A stretch of DNA of 64,000 bases from Pseudomonadota bacterium (lineage in GTDB: Bacteria; Pseudomonadota; Alphaproteobacteria; Rhizobiales; Pleomorphomonadaceae): contig JAEZHI010000004.1 of the NCBI GenBank assembly GCA_023436885.1, forward strand, positions 558,001 through 622,000, given 5' to 3'. The notes under the pieces were generated by a model. It searched no databases. It was not told the origin of the DNA and was given only the letters and a program-made list of their open reading frames with translations. Positions 9,514 through 17,793 of this stretch are shown piece by piece. Made by a program: the position numbers and the translations under genes. Positions within the stretch are counted from its first letter, which is position 1; every line of letters begins with the position of its first letter.

Positions 9514-10407
9514 ATGGACGTGCTGCGCCTCAGAACGGATGTCACGGAGCTCGAGCTCTCGACACGAGGTGCAGCCGTCCTTGGCTGGAACATCGAGACG
9601 CAAGCCGGTCGCGTTCCACTGCTCCGGCCAGCTCGCCACGACGGCAGTGGAGCGCCAGATCAGACTTCGGGTTTTCCATTGGTGCCCTTTGGCAACCGCA
9701 TCGGCGGCAACACCATTTCCTTCGAAGGCCGCGACTATCGGCTGACGCGTAACACCGGCGACCGATATCGCCTGCATGGTGACGGGTGGCTGTCCGATTG
9801 GACCATCGAAGCTTTATCCGAAAACAGCGCGACCCTCGTGCTGCGTCACAAAGCCGACACGGCCGCTCCCTGGGATTATCTGGCCCAGCAGACGGTCACG
9901 CTCGACAATCATGATGTGACACTCGCCCTTTCGGTGGAGAATACAGGCTCGGTTGCCCTGCCATTCGGTCTCGGCTGGCACCCGTATTTCCCGTTGACAC
10001 CACGCACGCGGCTGATTGCGCCGAGTTCTACGGTTTGGCTCGAGGGCAAAGATCATCTCCCGACCGAAGAGGTCCCGATCTCAGAGGACCTCGATTTTCG
10101 AAAGCCCGCCCCCCTGCCCGATCGCTGGATCAACAATGGTTTTGAAGACTGGAACGGTTGCGCACGGATCGACTGGCCCGAACGCGGTTTGACGCTCAAG
10201 ATCGACGCCGATCCGATCTTCTCACGCTACGTCGTCTATCGCCCAGACGCACAGCACGACCCAGGCTACGCCGGAGAGTGGTTCTGCTTTGAGCCGATGA
10301 CGCATACGGTCGACGGATTCGGGCTGCCAGGCATGGCCGGCTTGGTGCCCCTCGCCTCCGGAGAGCGCCTCGAAGGACGCATCACCCTGACCGTACTGGT
10401 GCACTAG
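9514..10407 (+). CDS. Aldose 1-epimerase (mutarotase) family protein
   Basis: This 297-residue enzyme should interconvert the alpha and beta anomers of an aldose. The family residues are visible: PFGNRIGG at 58-65, the first His in YRLHGDGW (H88), the catalytic His in FGLGWHPYF (H156), and the catalytic Glu in EWFCFEPMTH (E260). The ribosome binding site GAGGAGG stands 7 bases before the ATG. It shares an operon with the DUF5107-TPR gene, whose N-terminal domain has a related fold. Galactose, arabinose or a related sugar are likely substrates, but specificity cannot be read. Confidence 0.92.
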   Translation: MDVLRLRTDVTELELSTRGAAVLGWNIETQAGRVPLLRPARHDGSGAPDQTSGFPLVPFGNRIGGNTISFEGRDYRLTRNTGDRYRLHGDGWLSDWTIEALSENSATLVLRHKADTAAPWDYLAQQTVTLDNHDVTLALSVENTGSVALPFGLGWHPYFPLTPRTRLIAPSSTVWLEGKDHLPTEEVPISEDLDFRKPAPLPDRWINNGFEDWNGCARIDWPERGLTLKIDADPIFSRYVVYRPDAQHDPGYAGEWFCFEPMTHTVDGFGLPGMAGLVPLASGERLEGRITLTVLVH

Positions 10408-10692
10408 ATAAGGCGGCACCGACAGATACCAACGCTACCCCGCTTCAATGGCGGATGGTAGAAGTCCGTCATGCGGGCGAACAGCATACATTGCTTTTGA
10501 AGCTCCGTTGAGACTGACCAAGGTGCACGTGGCAATCAGCTATCCCCAGGTCCCATAAATCCATCGTTGGGCATGGAAAGATTGAAGTGGCTGCTATAGT
10601 CTACATCACTATAGCGTGTGCTGCGTACGCTACGGGTAATCCGAAATCGACGGAGACTTCGATCAACTTTCCGGCCACGGGAGCGGAAATCA
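10408..10692. promoter_or_regulatory. nhaA leader region with inverted repeat
   Basis: The 285 bases between the mutarotase stop and the chosen nhaA start contain a perfect inverted repeat, CTATAGT (10594-10600), a 7-base spacer, and ACTATAG (10608-10614). A second, imperfect hairpin-forming stretch follows up to the ribosome binding site. The repeat could be an operator. The roughly 75-base segment after it could be a structured leader. Nothing else is recognised here. Confidence 0.4.
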
Positions 10693-11889
10693 ATGTCTTT
10701 GCCGATCGTACCAGGACGCATCCAATCAACTCTTCGCCGCTTTCTAGATGGTGAGGCCTCGGGCGGACTGGTCCTGATGGCTGTCGCAGCCTTGGCAATT
10801 CTCACGGCCAACTCGCCGCTTGCGGACACCTACTTTCATGCGTTGCATATCTACATTGGCCCGCTCAGCCTCCAGCACTGGGTCAATGACGCGTTGATGG
10901 CGCTGTTCTTCCTGCTCGTCGGGCTGGAAATCAAGCGAGAGATGCTAGATGGCCAGCTTTCGAGCTGGAGCCGGCGCGTCTTGCCTGGTGCCGCCGCCGC
11001 GGGAGGCATGCTGTTTCCGGCGCTGATTTATCTGGCTCTCAATTGGAGCAATGCGTCGGCCGTACGAGGATGGGCAATACCGACGGCGACCGACATTGCC
11101 TTCGCGCTTGGCGTCATCTCCCTGTTCGGGTCCCGCATCCCGAGTTCCCTCAAGATTTTCCTGGCGGCGCTGGCTATCATCGACGATCTCGGTGCCGTCA
11201 TCGTCATCGCGCTGTTCTACACAAGCGAACTCAACATGATGGCGATCGGCGGGGCGGCCTTGGTTCTCGCAACGCTCTATGGGCTGAACAGAACCAAGGT
11301 GATCGCACTCTGGCCCTATCTGCTGCTTGGCGTCCTTCTTTGGATTTTGGTATTTATATCGGGCGTGCACGCCACCCTGGCCGGCGTCATGCTAGCCCTG
11401 ACAATCCCACTCAAACTGACCCCTGGGGCACCGGAAGCGCTCCACGGCGAGTCCCCGTTGCATCGGCTGGAAAATGCCTTGCACAAGCCGGTCGCCTTCG
11501 TGATCGTGCCGATATTCGGGTTCGCCAATGCCGGCGTTTCTCTTGCCGGCGTTTCGATAGGCGTGTTTTCAGAGCCGCTGACCATGGGAATCGCGCTCGG
11601 CCTTCTTCTCGGCAAGCTCCTGGGCGTCGTGGGAACCGTTGCTCTGCTGGTGAAGCTGCGACTTGCACATCTTCCGGCAAAAGCCAGCTGGGGACAGATG
11701 GCCGGCACGGCGTTCCTCTGCGGGATCGGCTTTACGATGTCGCTCTTCATCGGCCTGCTCGCCTTTAACGACCCTGCTGTGCAGGACAACGTCAAAATCG
11801 GCATTCTCATGGGCTCGGTGATTTCGGGCGTCATTGGCGCGGCGTTCTTGGCGATCTTTGGACGGCGCAACTCCCGCCAGTCCTTCTAG
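10693..11889 (+). CDS. nhaA: Na+/H+ antiporter NhaA
   Basis: This inner-membrane antiporter exchanges internal Na+ (or Li+) for external protons. The key acidic motifs are intact: IPTATDIAFALGVISLFG in helix 4 and LAIIDDLGAVIVIALFYT in helix 5, which carry the Asp residues needed for ion binding in E. coli NhaA. Start choice: ATG at 10693 preceded by GGGAGCGG gives 398 residues, close to the family length. The longer frame from GTG at 10618 would add a basic, unlikely N-terminus. It is monocistronic and converges with the DUF1398 gene. Confidence 0.95.
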   Translation: MSLPIVPGRIQSTLRRFLDGEASGGLVLMAVAALAILTANSPLADTYFHALHIYIGPLSLQHWVNDALMALFFLLVGLEIKREMLDGQLSSWSRRVLPGAAAAGGMLFPALIYLALNWSNASAVRGWAIPTATDIAFALGVISLFGSRIPSSLKIFLAALAIIDDLGAVIVIALFYTSELNMMAIGGAALVLATLYGLNRTKVIALWPYLLLGVLLWILVFISGVHATLAGVMLALTIPLKLTPGAPEALHGESPLHRLENALHKPVAFVIVPIFGFANAGVSLAGVSIGVFSEPLTMGIALGLLLGKLLGVVGTVALLVKLRLAHLPAKASWGQMAGTAFLCGIGFTMSLFIGLLAFNDPAVQDNVKIGILMGSVISGVIGAAFLAIFGRRNSRQSF

Positions 11890-11898
11890 TGCAGGTTG

Positions 11899-11932
11899 CC
11901 AAAAGGCTCGCCACTGCGCGGATACCTTTTGG
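11899..11932. terminator. Possible bidirectional terminator between nhaA and DUF1398 gene
   Basis: CCAAAAGG at 11899-11906 and CCTTTTGG at 11925-11932 form an 8-bp inverted repeat around an 18-base loop, just after the nhaA stop. The neighbouring gene is convergent. The loop is long and there is no clear T run, so this is weak. Confidence 0.3.
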
Positions 11933-11967
11933 TTCCGCGTTGGCGTCAGGCCGCGGCGGTTCGATCC

Positions 11968-12375
11968 TCACGGTCGTCCAGGAAAATGCTCGACATGCGT
12001 CTCGGCACTCCTGCCGAAATAGGCCACGCGGCGACCAAGGAAGGAGACCAGGTAGCCGGCACAACCAGCTGCTTTCGCCCGCTCACAGAAAGCGAGATAG
12101 CTGTAATCTGGAGCGTCTGCTTGCGCCCAGCGCACCAACGCACCCATAGCCCCGGCATCGAAAACCTTGGCAACCGCACCCGGGGTGGTTGGCATGGCCA
12201 ATACGACGCTATCGCCATCTGGCAAATAGTAGGTCTGGGTACTGCAGCGGTAATCGACGGTGTAGCCCTCGAAACCCGCAGAGATCAGTTCACCGACGAT
12301 GTCAGGAAAACTCAAGCTGCCTTCGTGAGCAGCTTTCATGCAGCGTTCGGCAATAACAATTCGCTCCGCATCCAT
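11968..12375 (-). CDS. DUF1398 family protein (YbcV-like)
   Basis: This is a 135-residue cytoplasmic protein of the DUF1398 family. Typical parts are the FPDIVGELISAGFEGYTVDYR stretch near residues 22-42 and the end CAGYLVSFLGRRVAYFGR. I set the start at ATG 12375, where AAAGGA precedes it; the frame extends to 12402. It lies downstream of and on the same strand as a MarR regulator (47 bases between them), so the two are probably one operon. The family has no established reaction. Confidence 0.8.
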   Translation of the reverse strand: MDAERIVIAERCMKAAHEGSLSFPDIVGELISAGFEGYTVDYRCSTQTYYLPDGDSVVLAMPTTPGAVAKVFDAGAMGALVRWAQADAPDYSYLAFCERAKAAGCAGYLVSFLGRRVAYFGRSAETHVEHFPGRP

Positions 12376-12422
12376 GACGCAGATCCTTTGCTGTTTGAGC
12401 AATCGACACTGAGACTGATTGG

Positions 12423-12875
12423 TCAGTCGACGGGGACGGTCTTCAACCCACGTCTCTCGGCAAGAAGCTTGAGGAGACGGTCAAGCTCCCGGCGCTCCTC
12501 GACGTTCAAGGCGCCGAAATACTCAGCGTCGTTGACATCGGCAAGCGTTGCCAGCACCGGTACCCTCTGTCGCCCTTCGGTCGTCAGAAACAAGCTCTGC
12601 GCCCGTCGATCGTCGGGATCATCGACACGAGCAACCAGCCCCTTTTCGGACAGACGATCCGCAAGCTTGCTGATCGCTCCGCGTGTCATCCCCATTCGTC
12701 CAGCGAGGACGGATGGCGCCGCTGCCTCGACACCGTAAAGCGCCCGAAGAAAGGTCCACTCGGCGACGGTCACGCCCTCCCCGGCAACCTTGCGGGCGAA
12801 TTCCTGGGATACGGCGTTCGACACCATCCGGAGCCAGTAGCCAGTGTGCGCAGTCAGATCGGATACGTCATCCAT
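12423..12875 (-). CDS. MarR-family transcriptional regulator
   Basis: This 150-residue winged-helix repressor has the MarR core: VAEWTFLRALYGVEAAAPS, the recognition helix region MTRGAISKLADRLSEKGLVAR, and the wing DPDDRRAQSLFLTTEGRQ. A perfect 14-bp inverted repeat stands 14-53 bases upstream of the ATG and is the obvious autoregulatory operator. The DUF1398 gene follows on the same strand and is probably co-regulated. The ligand is unknown. Confidence 0.9.
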   Translation of the reverse strand: MDDVSDLTAHTGYWLRMVSNAVSQEFARKVAGEGVTVAEWTFLRALYGVEAAAPSVLAGRMGMTRGAISKLADRLSEKGLVARVDDPDDRRAQSLFLTTEGRQRVPVLATLADVNDAEYFGALNVEERRELDRLLKLLAERRGLKTVPVD

Positions 12876-12888
12876 CGCAACTCCATTT

Positions 12889-12928
12889 GTTGACTAGGAA
12901 ACTAATGGAGTTTGGTTTCCTAGTCAAC
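12889..12928. promoter_or_regulatory. Perfect palindromic operator for the MarR regulator
   Basis: GTTGACTAGGAAAC (12889-12902) and its exact reverse complement GTTTCCTAGTCAAC (12915-12928) flank a 12-base spacer. The right arm is part of a smaller repeat, CCTAG-tcaa-CTAGG (12919-12932). The site sits directly before the MarR start codon, where a dimer would block transcription. Confidence 0.7.
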
Positions 12929-13035
12929 TAGGTTGCGTGCCGTGAGTGACAAATGAACCCACCCCCAAAAAGAACGCCCAGATGGCTTCCACCCAGGCGC
13001 CCATATTCTTCCCTGGGCGACAACGCCAGCCTAGC

Positions 13036-13983
13036 TTATTTTCGGCCGAGGCCTGTGCTGCGAACATTGTCGAGCAGCACAGCGAGCAGCAGGATCAGGC
13101 CACGTACCAGATACTGATAGAAAGCCTGAATGTTCAGGAGGTTCATGGCGTTTTCGGCGATTCCGAGGATCAGGACGCCAACGATGACGCCGGTCATCGC
13201 CGCCCGACCGCCGGCCAGGGACACACCACCGAGCACACAGGCCGAAATCGCCGAGAGTTCCAGACCAGTTGCTGCATTAGGCTGGCCGGAGGTGATGCGC
13301 GAGGCGAGCAGAATGCCAGCCACAGCGCAAACGAGCCCCTGGATGGTGAAGATCCAGATGCGCATTCCATCGACGTTGACACCGGCAAGCCGCGACGCCT
13401 CGGGATTGCCGCCGATCGCCAGCGTGTTGCGGCCGAATACCGAGCGGTTCAGTAAGAAGCCAAACACGCAAAAAAGGATGATCATGATCCAGATCGGCGT
13501 CGGAATGCCGAAGAAGCGCGACAGGGCCAACTGGTAGAATCCGGGGTCATTAATGCCGACAGCACGCCCATCGGACGAAATCAGCGCGAGGCCGCGTACG
13601 ATCTGCATGGTGGCCAGCGTTGTGATCAGCGCGTTGATGCGAAGCTTGGCGATGATGACGCCGTTGACGAAACCGACAAACGTGCCACAGGCAAGCGCGG
13701 CAATCAGCCCGACAAGGATCGAACCCGAGGCATTGGACGCCATCACGGCTACCATGCCGGTAAAGGCTACAATAGAGCCAACCGACAGGTCGAAGTCACG
13801 CGAGGCAAGGCAAAACATCATCGTGCAGGCGACGATACCGATGGTCACCACCGACTGGAACAGGCCGAGCATGTTGCGCTCGGTCAGGAAGCTCGGAACA
13901 AAGATCGAAACGGCCGCAAAGGCGACGACGAAAATGACGAGGAGGCCCTGCTCGCCGAGCAGGAGACGTTTAAGGAAGGCCAT
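13036..13983 (-). CDS. araH: L-arabinose ABC transporter permease AraH
   Basis: This is the membrane subunit of a CUT2-type sugar importer, 315 residues with about ten hydrophobic segments. It closely follows the AraH pattern: MMFCLASRDFDLSVGSIVAF, AKLRINALITTLATMQIVRG, FGRNTLAIGGNPEASRLAGV and ISACVLGGVSLAGG. The start is taken as ATG 13983, which overlaps the AraG stop by one base (TGATG); a GTG directly before it is the alternative. It is the last gene of araFGH. The similarity to AraH from E. coli is from memory, not a search. Confidence 0.88.
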   Translation of the reverse strand: MAFLKRLLLGEQGLLVIFVVAFAAVSIFVPSFLTERNMLGLFQSVVTIGIVACTMMFCLASRDFDLSVGSIVAFTGMVAVMASNASGSILVGLIAALACGTFVGFVNGVIIAKLRINALITTLATMQIVRGLALISSDGRAVGINDPGFYQLALSRFFGIPTPIWIMIILFCVFGFLLNRSVFGRNTLAIGGNPEASRLAGVNVDGMRIWIFTIQGLVCAVAGILLASRITSGQPNAATGLELSAISACVLGGVSLAGGRAAMTGVIVGVLILGIAENAMNLLNIQAFYQYLVRGLILLLAVLLDNVRSTGLGRK

Positions 13984-15503
13984 CACGATGCTTTCTTGTT
14001 CGGCTCGCCAGCGGTCCGGTCCGGCAGGGCCGAAGCGAGAATGGCGTGTTCATTGAATTCGGTGCGTTCATAGCTGGCAGCGATCCGTCCCTCGCACATG
14101 ACGAGTACACGGTCGGAAATCCCCATCACTTCCGGCAGTTCGCTGGAGACGACCACAATAGCCAGTCCCTTCTCCGCAAGACTGTAGAGCAGCTCGTAGA
14201 TCTCGGCCTTCGCCCCCACGTCGATACCGCGCGTCGGCTCATCGACTATCAGCACCTTGACGCCGGTCTCAGCCAGCCAGCGGGCAAGCAAGACCTTCTG
14301 CTGGTTGCCGCCGGAGAGGTTGACGATATCCTGCTTTGCCGATGGCGTTCGTATCCTCAGTTGTTTGATGAACTCGGCTGCGGTATCCGCCTCGCGGCTC
14401 GGGCTCAGGACCCCGAACGGCGAGAAATGACGGCGGGCGGAAATGACGATGTTCTCGCCGACCGAAAGCCCCTGAACAATCCCGTCGAACTTTCGATCTT
14501 CCGAACAGAGGACGAGGCCCTCGCGGATGGAACGACGTGGATTTGAGCCAGAAGTCTCGATGCCGTCGATGGCAACCTTGCCTGAATGGCGCGGATCGGC
14601 CCCATAGACGAGGCGCATCAGTTCCGAACGCCCGGACCCGACCAAACCGAAGAAGCCAACGATCTCGCCCGCGCGCGCCTCGAAATCGATCGGGCGAGGA
14701 ATCTTCAACCCGGTAATTCCTTCGACCTTCAGCCGAACTTCGCCGGCAGGACGGCCGCGCCACCCCCAGATATCGGAGATCTCGCGACCCACCATTTCGG
14801 CGACCAGACTGTCGCGCGTTACCTCCGCCGTGGACTGATGATGAGCCGCGAGCTTGCCATCGCGCAACACGGTGCAACCGTCGCAAAGACGGAAGATCTC
14901 GTCGAGGCGGTGCGATATGTAGATGATCACCTTGCCGGCCGCACGCAGCTCACCGATGATGCGGAACAATACCTCGCTCTCCTGCGAGGACAGCGACGAC
15001 GTCGGCTCGTCCAAGGCAATGATGCGCGCATCGAGCATCACGGCCTTTGCGATCTCAATCATCTGGCGTTCGCCCAGCGAGAGCCTGGACACCTTTGTAT
15101 CGGCATCGACATTCAGACCGATTTCCCTGAGCCGTCGATTGACCTCTGCCTTCAAAGACCGGAAATCGATGATGCCGGCCCGATTGGGAAAGCGGCCCAA
15201 CCTCAGGTTCTCTGCCACCGTGAGCTCGGGAACCAGCTGCAGTTCCTGATGAACGACAACCACGCCAGCGGCGAATGCATCGCGCGTGGACGAGAAGTGC
15301 TGTGAGGCTCCGTCGATTGCAATGTCGCCAGTGTCGGAAGCGGTATCACCTGAGAGAATACGGATGAGGGTCGATTTACCGGCACCGTTTTCGCCGATCA
15401 GTCCGTGAACGGAACCCTTTCCCACCTCGAACGAAACGTCGGAAAGCGCCTTGACGCCTGGATATGTCTTGGAGATGTGGGAGAAGCTCAGAAAATCGGC
15501 CAT
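13983..15503 (-). CDS. araG: L-arabinose ABC transporter ATP-binding protein AraG
   Basis: This 506-residue protein has two fused nucleotide-binding domains, as usual for CUT2 sugar importers. Domain 1 has Walker A GENGAGKST near residues 37-45, signature LSLGERQ and Walker B IIALDEPTSSL. Domain 2 has a degenerate Walker A (GLVGSGRSE), the signature NLSGGNQQKVLLARWL and Walker B VLIVDEPTRGIDVG. The pattern GREISDIWGW before domain 2 is shared with AraG. It is followed by araH with a one-base overlap and preceded by araF. Confidence 0.9.
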   Translation of the reverse strand: MADFLSFSHISKTYPGVKALSDVSFEVGKGSVHGLIGENGAGKSTLIRILSGDTASDTGDIAIDGASQHFSSTRDAFAAGVVVVHQELQLVPELTVAENLRLGRFPNRAGIIDFRSLKAEVNRRLREIGLNVDADTKVSRLSLGERQMIEIAKAVMLDARIIALDEPTSSLSSQESEVLFRIIGELRAAGKVIIYISHRLDEIFRLCDGCTVLRDGKLAAHHQSTAEVTRDSLVAEMVGREISDIWGWRGRPAGEVRLKVEGITGLKIPRPIDFEARAGEIVGFFGLVGSGRSELMRLVYGADPRHSGKVAIDGIETSGSNPRRSIREGLVLCSEDRKFDGIVQGLSVGENIVISARRHFSPFGVLSPSREADTAAEFIKQLRIRTPSAKQDIVNLSGGNQQKVLLARWLAETGVKVLIVDEPTRGIDVGAKAEIYELLYSLAEKGLAIVVVSSELPEVMGISDRVLVMCEGRIAASYERTEFNEHAILASALPDRTAGEPNKKAS

Positions 15504-15578
15504 ATCCTCGCGCCTTGTTGGGGAGCCGGCGAAGATCTCGCCGGCCCCATTTGTGTGTCACACCCGAGACGAATGTCC

Positions 15579-16565
15579 TCACTCGATTCCGAGGCTTTTG
15601 CGCACGTCCTTGTAGTTATCGCGCAGCGCCAATTCGCCGGAGGTGAGCGTCAGAGCCGGCGGCTCCTTGCCGTTGGCAACCCAGTCGTACATGTTCAGGG
15701 CCGTCTCGTAGCCGTGGCGCTTCGGAGAGATGATGACGGTGCCGAAGAAGCCGGTCGCTGCAGGCTTCTTGAACTCGTTGATCGCCGAGTCTGCGCCGCC
15801 GATGCCGACGCCGATGAAGTTGTCCGGCGTGATGCCGACCGTCTCGGAAGCGCGAACGGCGCCGAGCACCGCCTCGTCATTGAGGCCGAAAGCCACCCAG
15901 TGCTTCACGTCGGCATGCTTGTTGAGAACCACCGTCGCCGCGTTAAGGGCGGCCTCGGTGTCCGTCTTGGCCTGCGGCGCGTCGAAGATGTTGGCAGCAG
16001 GGAATCCGGCCGCTTTCAGCGAGGAAATGGCACCCTCGACACGGTCGACGGCAGTCGGCAGCTGGTCGTATGAAACCCGGATCGCACCGACGGTGTTCAT
16101 GTCCCAGCCACGCTTCTTGATCTCGGCTGCGATGGCCGTGCCAACCGCCTCGCCGATCTTCTGCGCCGAGATGCCCATGTGCGGCACGCTGGCAATCGGC
16201 GAGCCATCGGCGTTGACGAGACGGTCGTCGACGGTCATCAGCTTCAGGCCGTTGGCCTCTGCCTTTGCAACGATACCCGGCCCGAGCTTGACGTCCGGCG
16301 TGCAGATGATGAATCCCTGCGCGCCCTGGGCTCCCAGATTGTCAATGGCCGACTGAACCTTCTCGCCGTCTTCGGCGCCGATCTTCACCAGCGTGAAGCC
16401 CTTCTCCTTGGCGGCGATATCGGCAAACTTCCATTCATCCTGGAACCAGGGCTCTTCAGGCTGCTTGACGACGAAGCCGATCTTGACGTCGGCCGCATGG
16501 GCCGCTGCTGTCAGCGCACCGACGGCAATGCCGACGGCAGCGAAGCTCTTCAGAATGCGAAGCAT
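15579..16565 (-). CDS. araF: L-arabinose-binding periplasmic protein AraF
   Basis: This is the substrate-binding subunit, 328 residues, with a signal peptide ending near AAAHA (residues 20-24). The mature start KIGFVVKQPEEPWFQDEW is the hallmark of arabinose-binding proteins. It is followed by the conserved GFIICTPDVKLGPGIVAKA and by the NDEAVLG sugar-contact region. GGAGGAAACGCC precedes the ATG. It heads the minus-strand operon araF-araG-araH with a 75-base gap to araG, which often allows excess binding-protein expression. Other pentoses or galactose remain possible ligands. No arabinose catabolic enzymes are in the window. Confidence 0.9.
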   Translation of the reverse strand: MLRILKSFAAVGIAVGALTAAAHAADVKIGFVVKQPEEPWFQDEWKFADIAAKEKGFTLVKIGAEDGEKVQSAIDNLGAQGAQGFIICTPDVKLGPGIVAKAEANGLKLMTVDDRLVNADGSPIASVPHMGISAQKIGEAVGTAIAAEIKKRGWDMNTVGAIRVSYDQLPTAVDRVEGAISSLKAAGFPAANIFDAPQAKTDTEAALNAATVVLNKHADVKHWVAFGLNDEAVLGAVRASETVGITPDNFIGVGIGGADSAINEFKKPAATGFFGTVIISPKRHGYETALNMYDWVANGKEPPALTLTSGELALRDNYKDVRKSLGIE

Positions 16566-16941
16566 GGCGTTTCCTCCATTTTCTATTCAACGATCGCTCG
16601 CCAACGCGGCGCGCCTCTCGCTACCCCCAACCGACTGTCCGGTGAAACAGGTCGGCGTCCATCATGGACGATTCCGCGCCTGAGCCATCGGAGAACTGCC
16701 GGAAAAAGCGGTGTGGATAGAACGTCCGGCGGCACTCCGCCTCAGGCTCATGAAACTCGCTGGAGAGGCATGAAAGCCGAATACGCCCGACGATTACGGG
16801 CGAAACAACCAAGAAACCTCCCCGTCGACCTCCCTCGCGCGCCGTTCTCACGCCTTTTCGGCTGCCTTTTCCTTTCGGCGGCCATCCCACCGCCGACCGG
16901 ACCGGTCGCGCCGCACCCGCCGCCTCCGCAAGCAGGGACGA

Positions 16942-16956
16942 TTATGTGCGACATAA
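16942..16956. promoter_or_regulatory. Candidate GntR-type operator
   Basis: TTATGTGCGACATAA is an inverted repeat with arms TTATGT and ACATAA and a 3-base centre. Its GT-N3-AC core is what FadR-subfamily GntR regulators bind. It stands about 375 bases upstream of araF and 265 bases upstream of the small HTH gene. No GntR gene is in the window, so the regulator, if any, is elsewhere. Confidence 0.35.
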
Positions 16957-17157
16957 AATAGCCTAGGTGTCGGATGTCGGGGCGGGAATGGCTGCATCCA
17001 TGAATTCCATGGACGAAACTCTTAACAGAGACAGAGGTTCTACCTTTGGCGGATAGCTAGATAACAGCAGTCGGAGTGAGAGCTGGGCGTGTCGTCTCGG
17101 CGCACACGGCAAAGCGCTCCTAAGCATTTGTCCGGAAGCTTCCGCCGATCTTGGTCG

Positions 17158-17186
17158 TTGACCCCACTAGCCCGACTGCCTAGCTT
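17158..17186 (+). promoter_or_regulatory. Candidate sigma-70 promoter for the small HTH gene
   Basis: TTGACC (17158-17163) and TAGCTT (17181-17186) are separated by 17 bases. The position is right to drive the small gene starting at 17222. The -10 box is only a partial match. Confidence 0.35.
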
Positions 17187-17221
17187 TTTACACGTGGGCA
17201 CTTGTGACCGGAGATATCATC

Positions 17222-17395
17222 TTGACCGATCAGACAACCGTTACCGTTGGCGTCATCGCCAAGGAACTCGGCATCTCCGACACCAAAGTCAAAAAAGCCA
17301 TCGAAGCACTGAAGATCGAGCCGATCGCCAAGCGCGGCATATGCAAGCTCTATGCGACTGATGTCGTGGAGGCGGTGAAGAAAACACTCGCCTGA
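17222..17395 (+). CDS. Small helix-turn-helix protein (57 residues)
   Basis: This short protein contains GVIAKELGISDTKVKKAIEAL, a clear HTH of the MerR/excisionase or repressor type, followed by a strand-like PIAKRGICKLY and the helix ATDVVEAVKKTLA. The TTG at 17222 is the best start because GGAG stands 8 bases upstream; a GTG at 17204 is in frame and would add six residues. The family is not recognised. The domain layout (HTH plus one strand-helix) suggests a winged-helix DNA-binding protein that could act alone as a dimer. No partner gene is next to it. Confidence 0.6.
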   Translation: MTDQTTVTVGVIAKELGISDTKVKKAIEALKIEPIAKRGICKLYATDVVEAVKKTLA

Positions 17396-17418
17396 GCTTC
17401 GGCCAGAGATGCCCGTCC

Positions 17419-17793
17419 TCAGCCCGTCTCGGCCTTGTTCGCGGTAACGAGAAACCATATGCCGCCAAGGATTATGAGGCTGCCAACCGTCTCTCGCGCT
17501 CCCAGACGCTCGCCAAAGGCAAGCCAGGCCATCAACATTATGAGCACGTAGCTGGCAGCCGATAATGGAAATGCAAGGCTGAGGTCCAGTTCCGCCAGGA
17601 CAGTCATCCAGACGACGAAGCAAACGATTTCGGCTGCAACTGCGGCAGCGAACCAAGGTGAGGCAAGCAGGCTGCCGAACCAGCTGCTTCCGGCAGCCGA
17701 TGCGGTGTCCGCCGCACCGAGCTTCAGGAACAGCTGCTGCAAGGTGTTCAAAACCGGGATGGCAAGCCATGTCATCCAGAGCCATCTCGACAT
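17419..17793 (-). CDS. Half-size EamA/SMR-type membrane protein (second copy)
   Basis: This is a 124-residue protein with four hydrophobic helices of the small DMT/EamA type, the size of ArnE/ArnF or EmrE. Markers are the start IPVLNTLQQLFLKLGA and the end segment SLAFPLSAASYVLIMLMAWLAFGERL, where FGE is typical of DMT half transporters. Its ATG abuts the stop of the upstream acyltransferase (TGA|ATG), so the two are translationally coupled. A similar protein is encoded at 19784-20137 in the same operon. The two probably pair as a heterodimer that flips or exports a small or lipid-linked compound; this is inference. Confidence 0.75.
   Translation of the reverse strand: MSRWLWMTWLAIPVLNTLQQLFLKLGAADTASAAGSSWFGSLLASPWFAAAVAAEIVCFVVWMTVLAELDLSLAFPLSAASYVLIMLMAWLAFGERLGARETVGSLIILGGIWFLVTANKAETG

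Larger units (their letters stand above)
16566..17221. promoter_or_regulatory. araF upstream region, no gene seen
   Basis: About 650 bases between araF and the next gene carry no convincing reading frame. Two structures stand out. CGCCCG-acgatta-CGGGCG (16784-16802) is a short hairpin. TTATGT-gcg-ACATAA (16942-16956) is a perfect 6-bp inverted repeat around GCG that fits the GT-N3-AC core of GntR/FadR-type operators. The araF promoter must also lie here but was not pinned down. Confidence 0.4.

Noticed and set aside
15405..16961. Long plus-strand frames antisense to araF and araG
   Set aside because: They mirror the codon bias of the real minus-strand genes, whose products have clear families.
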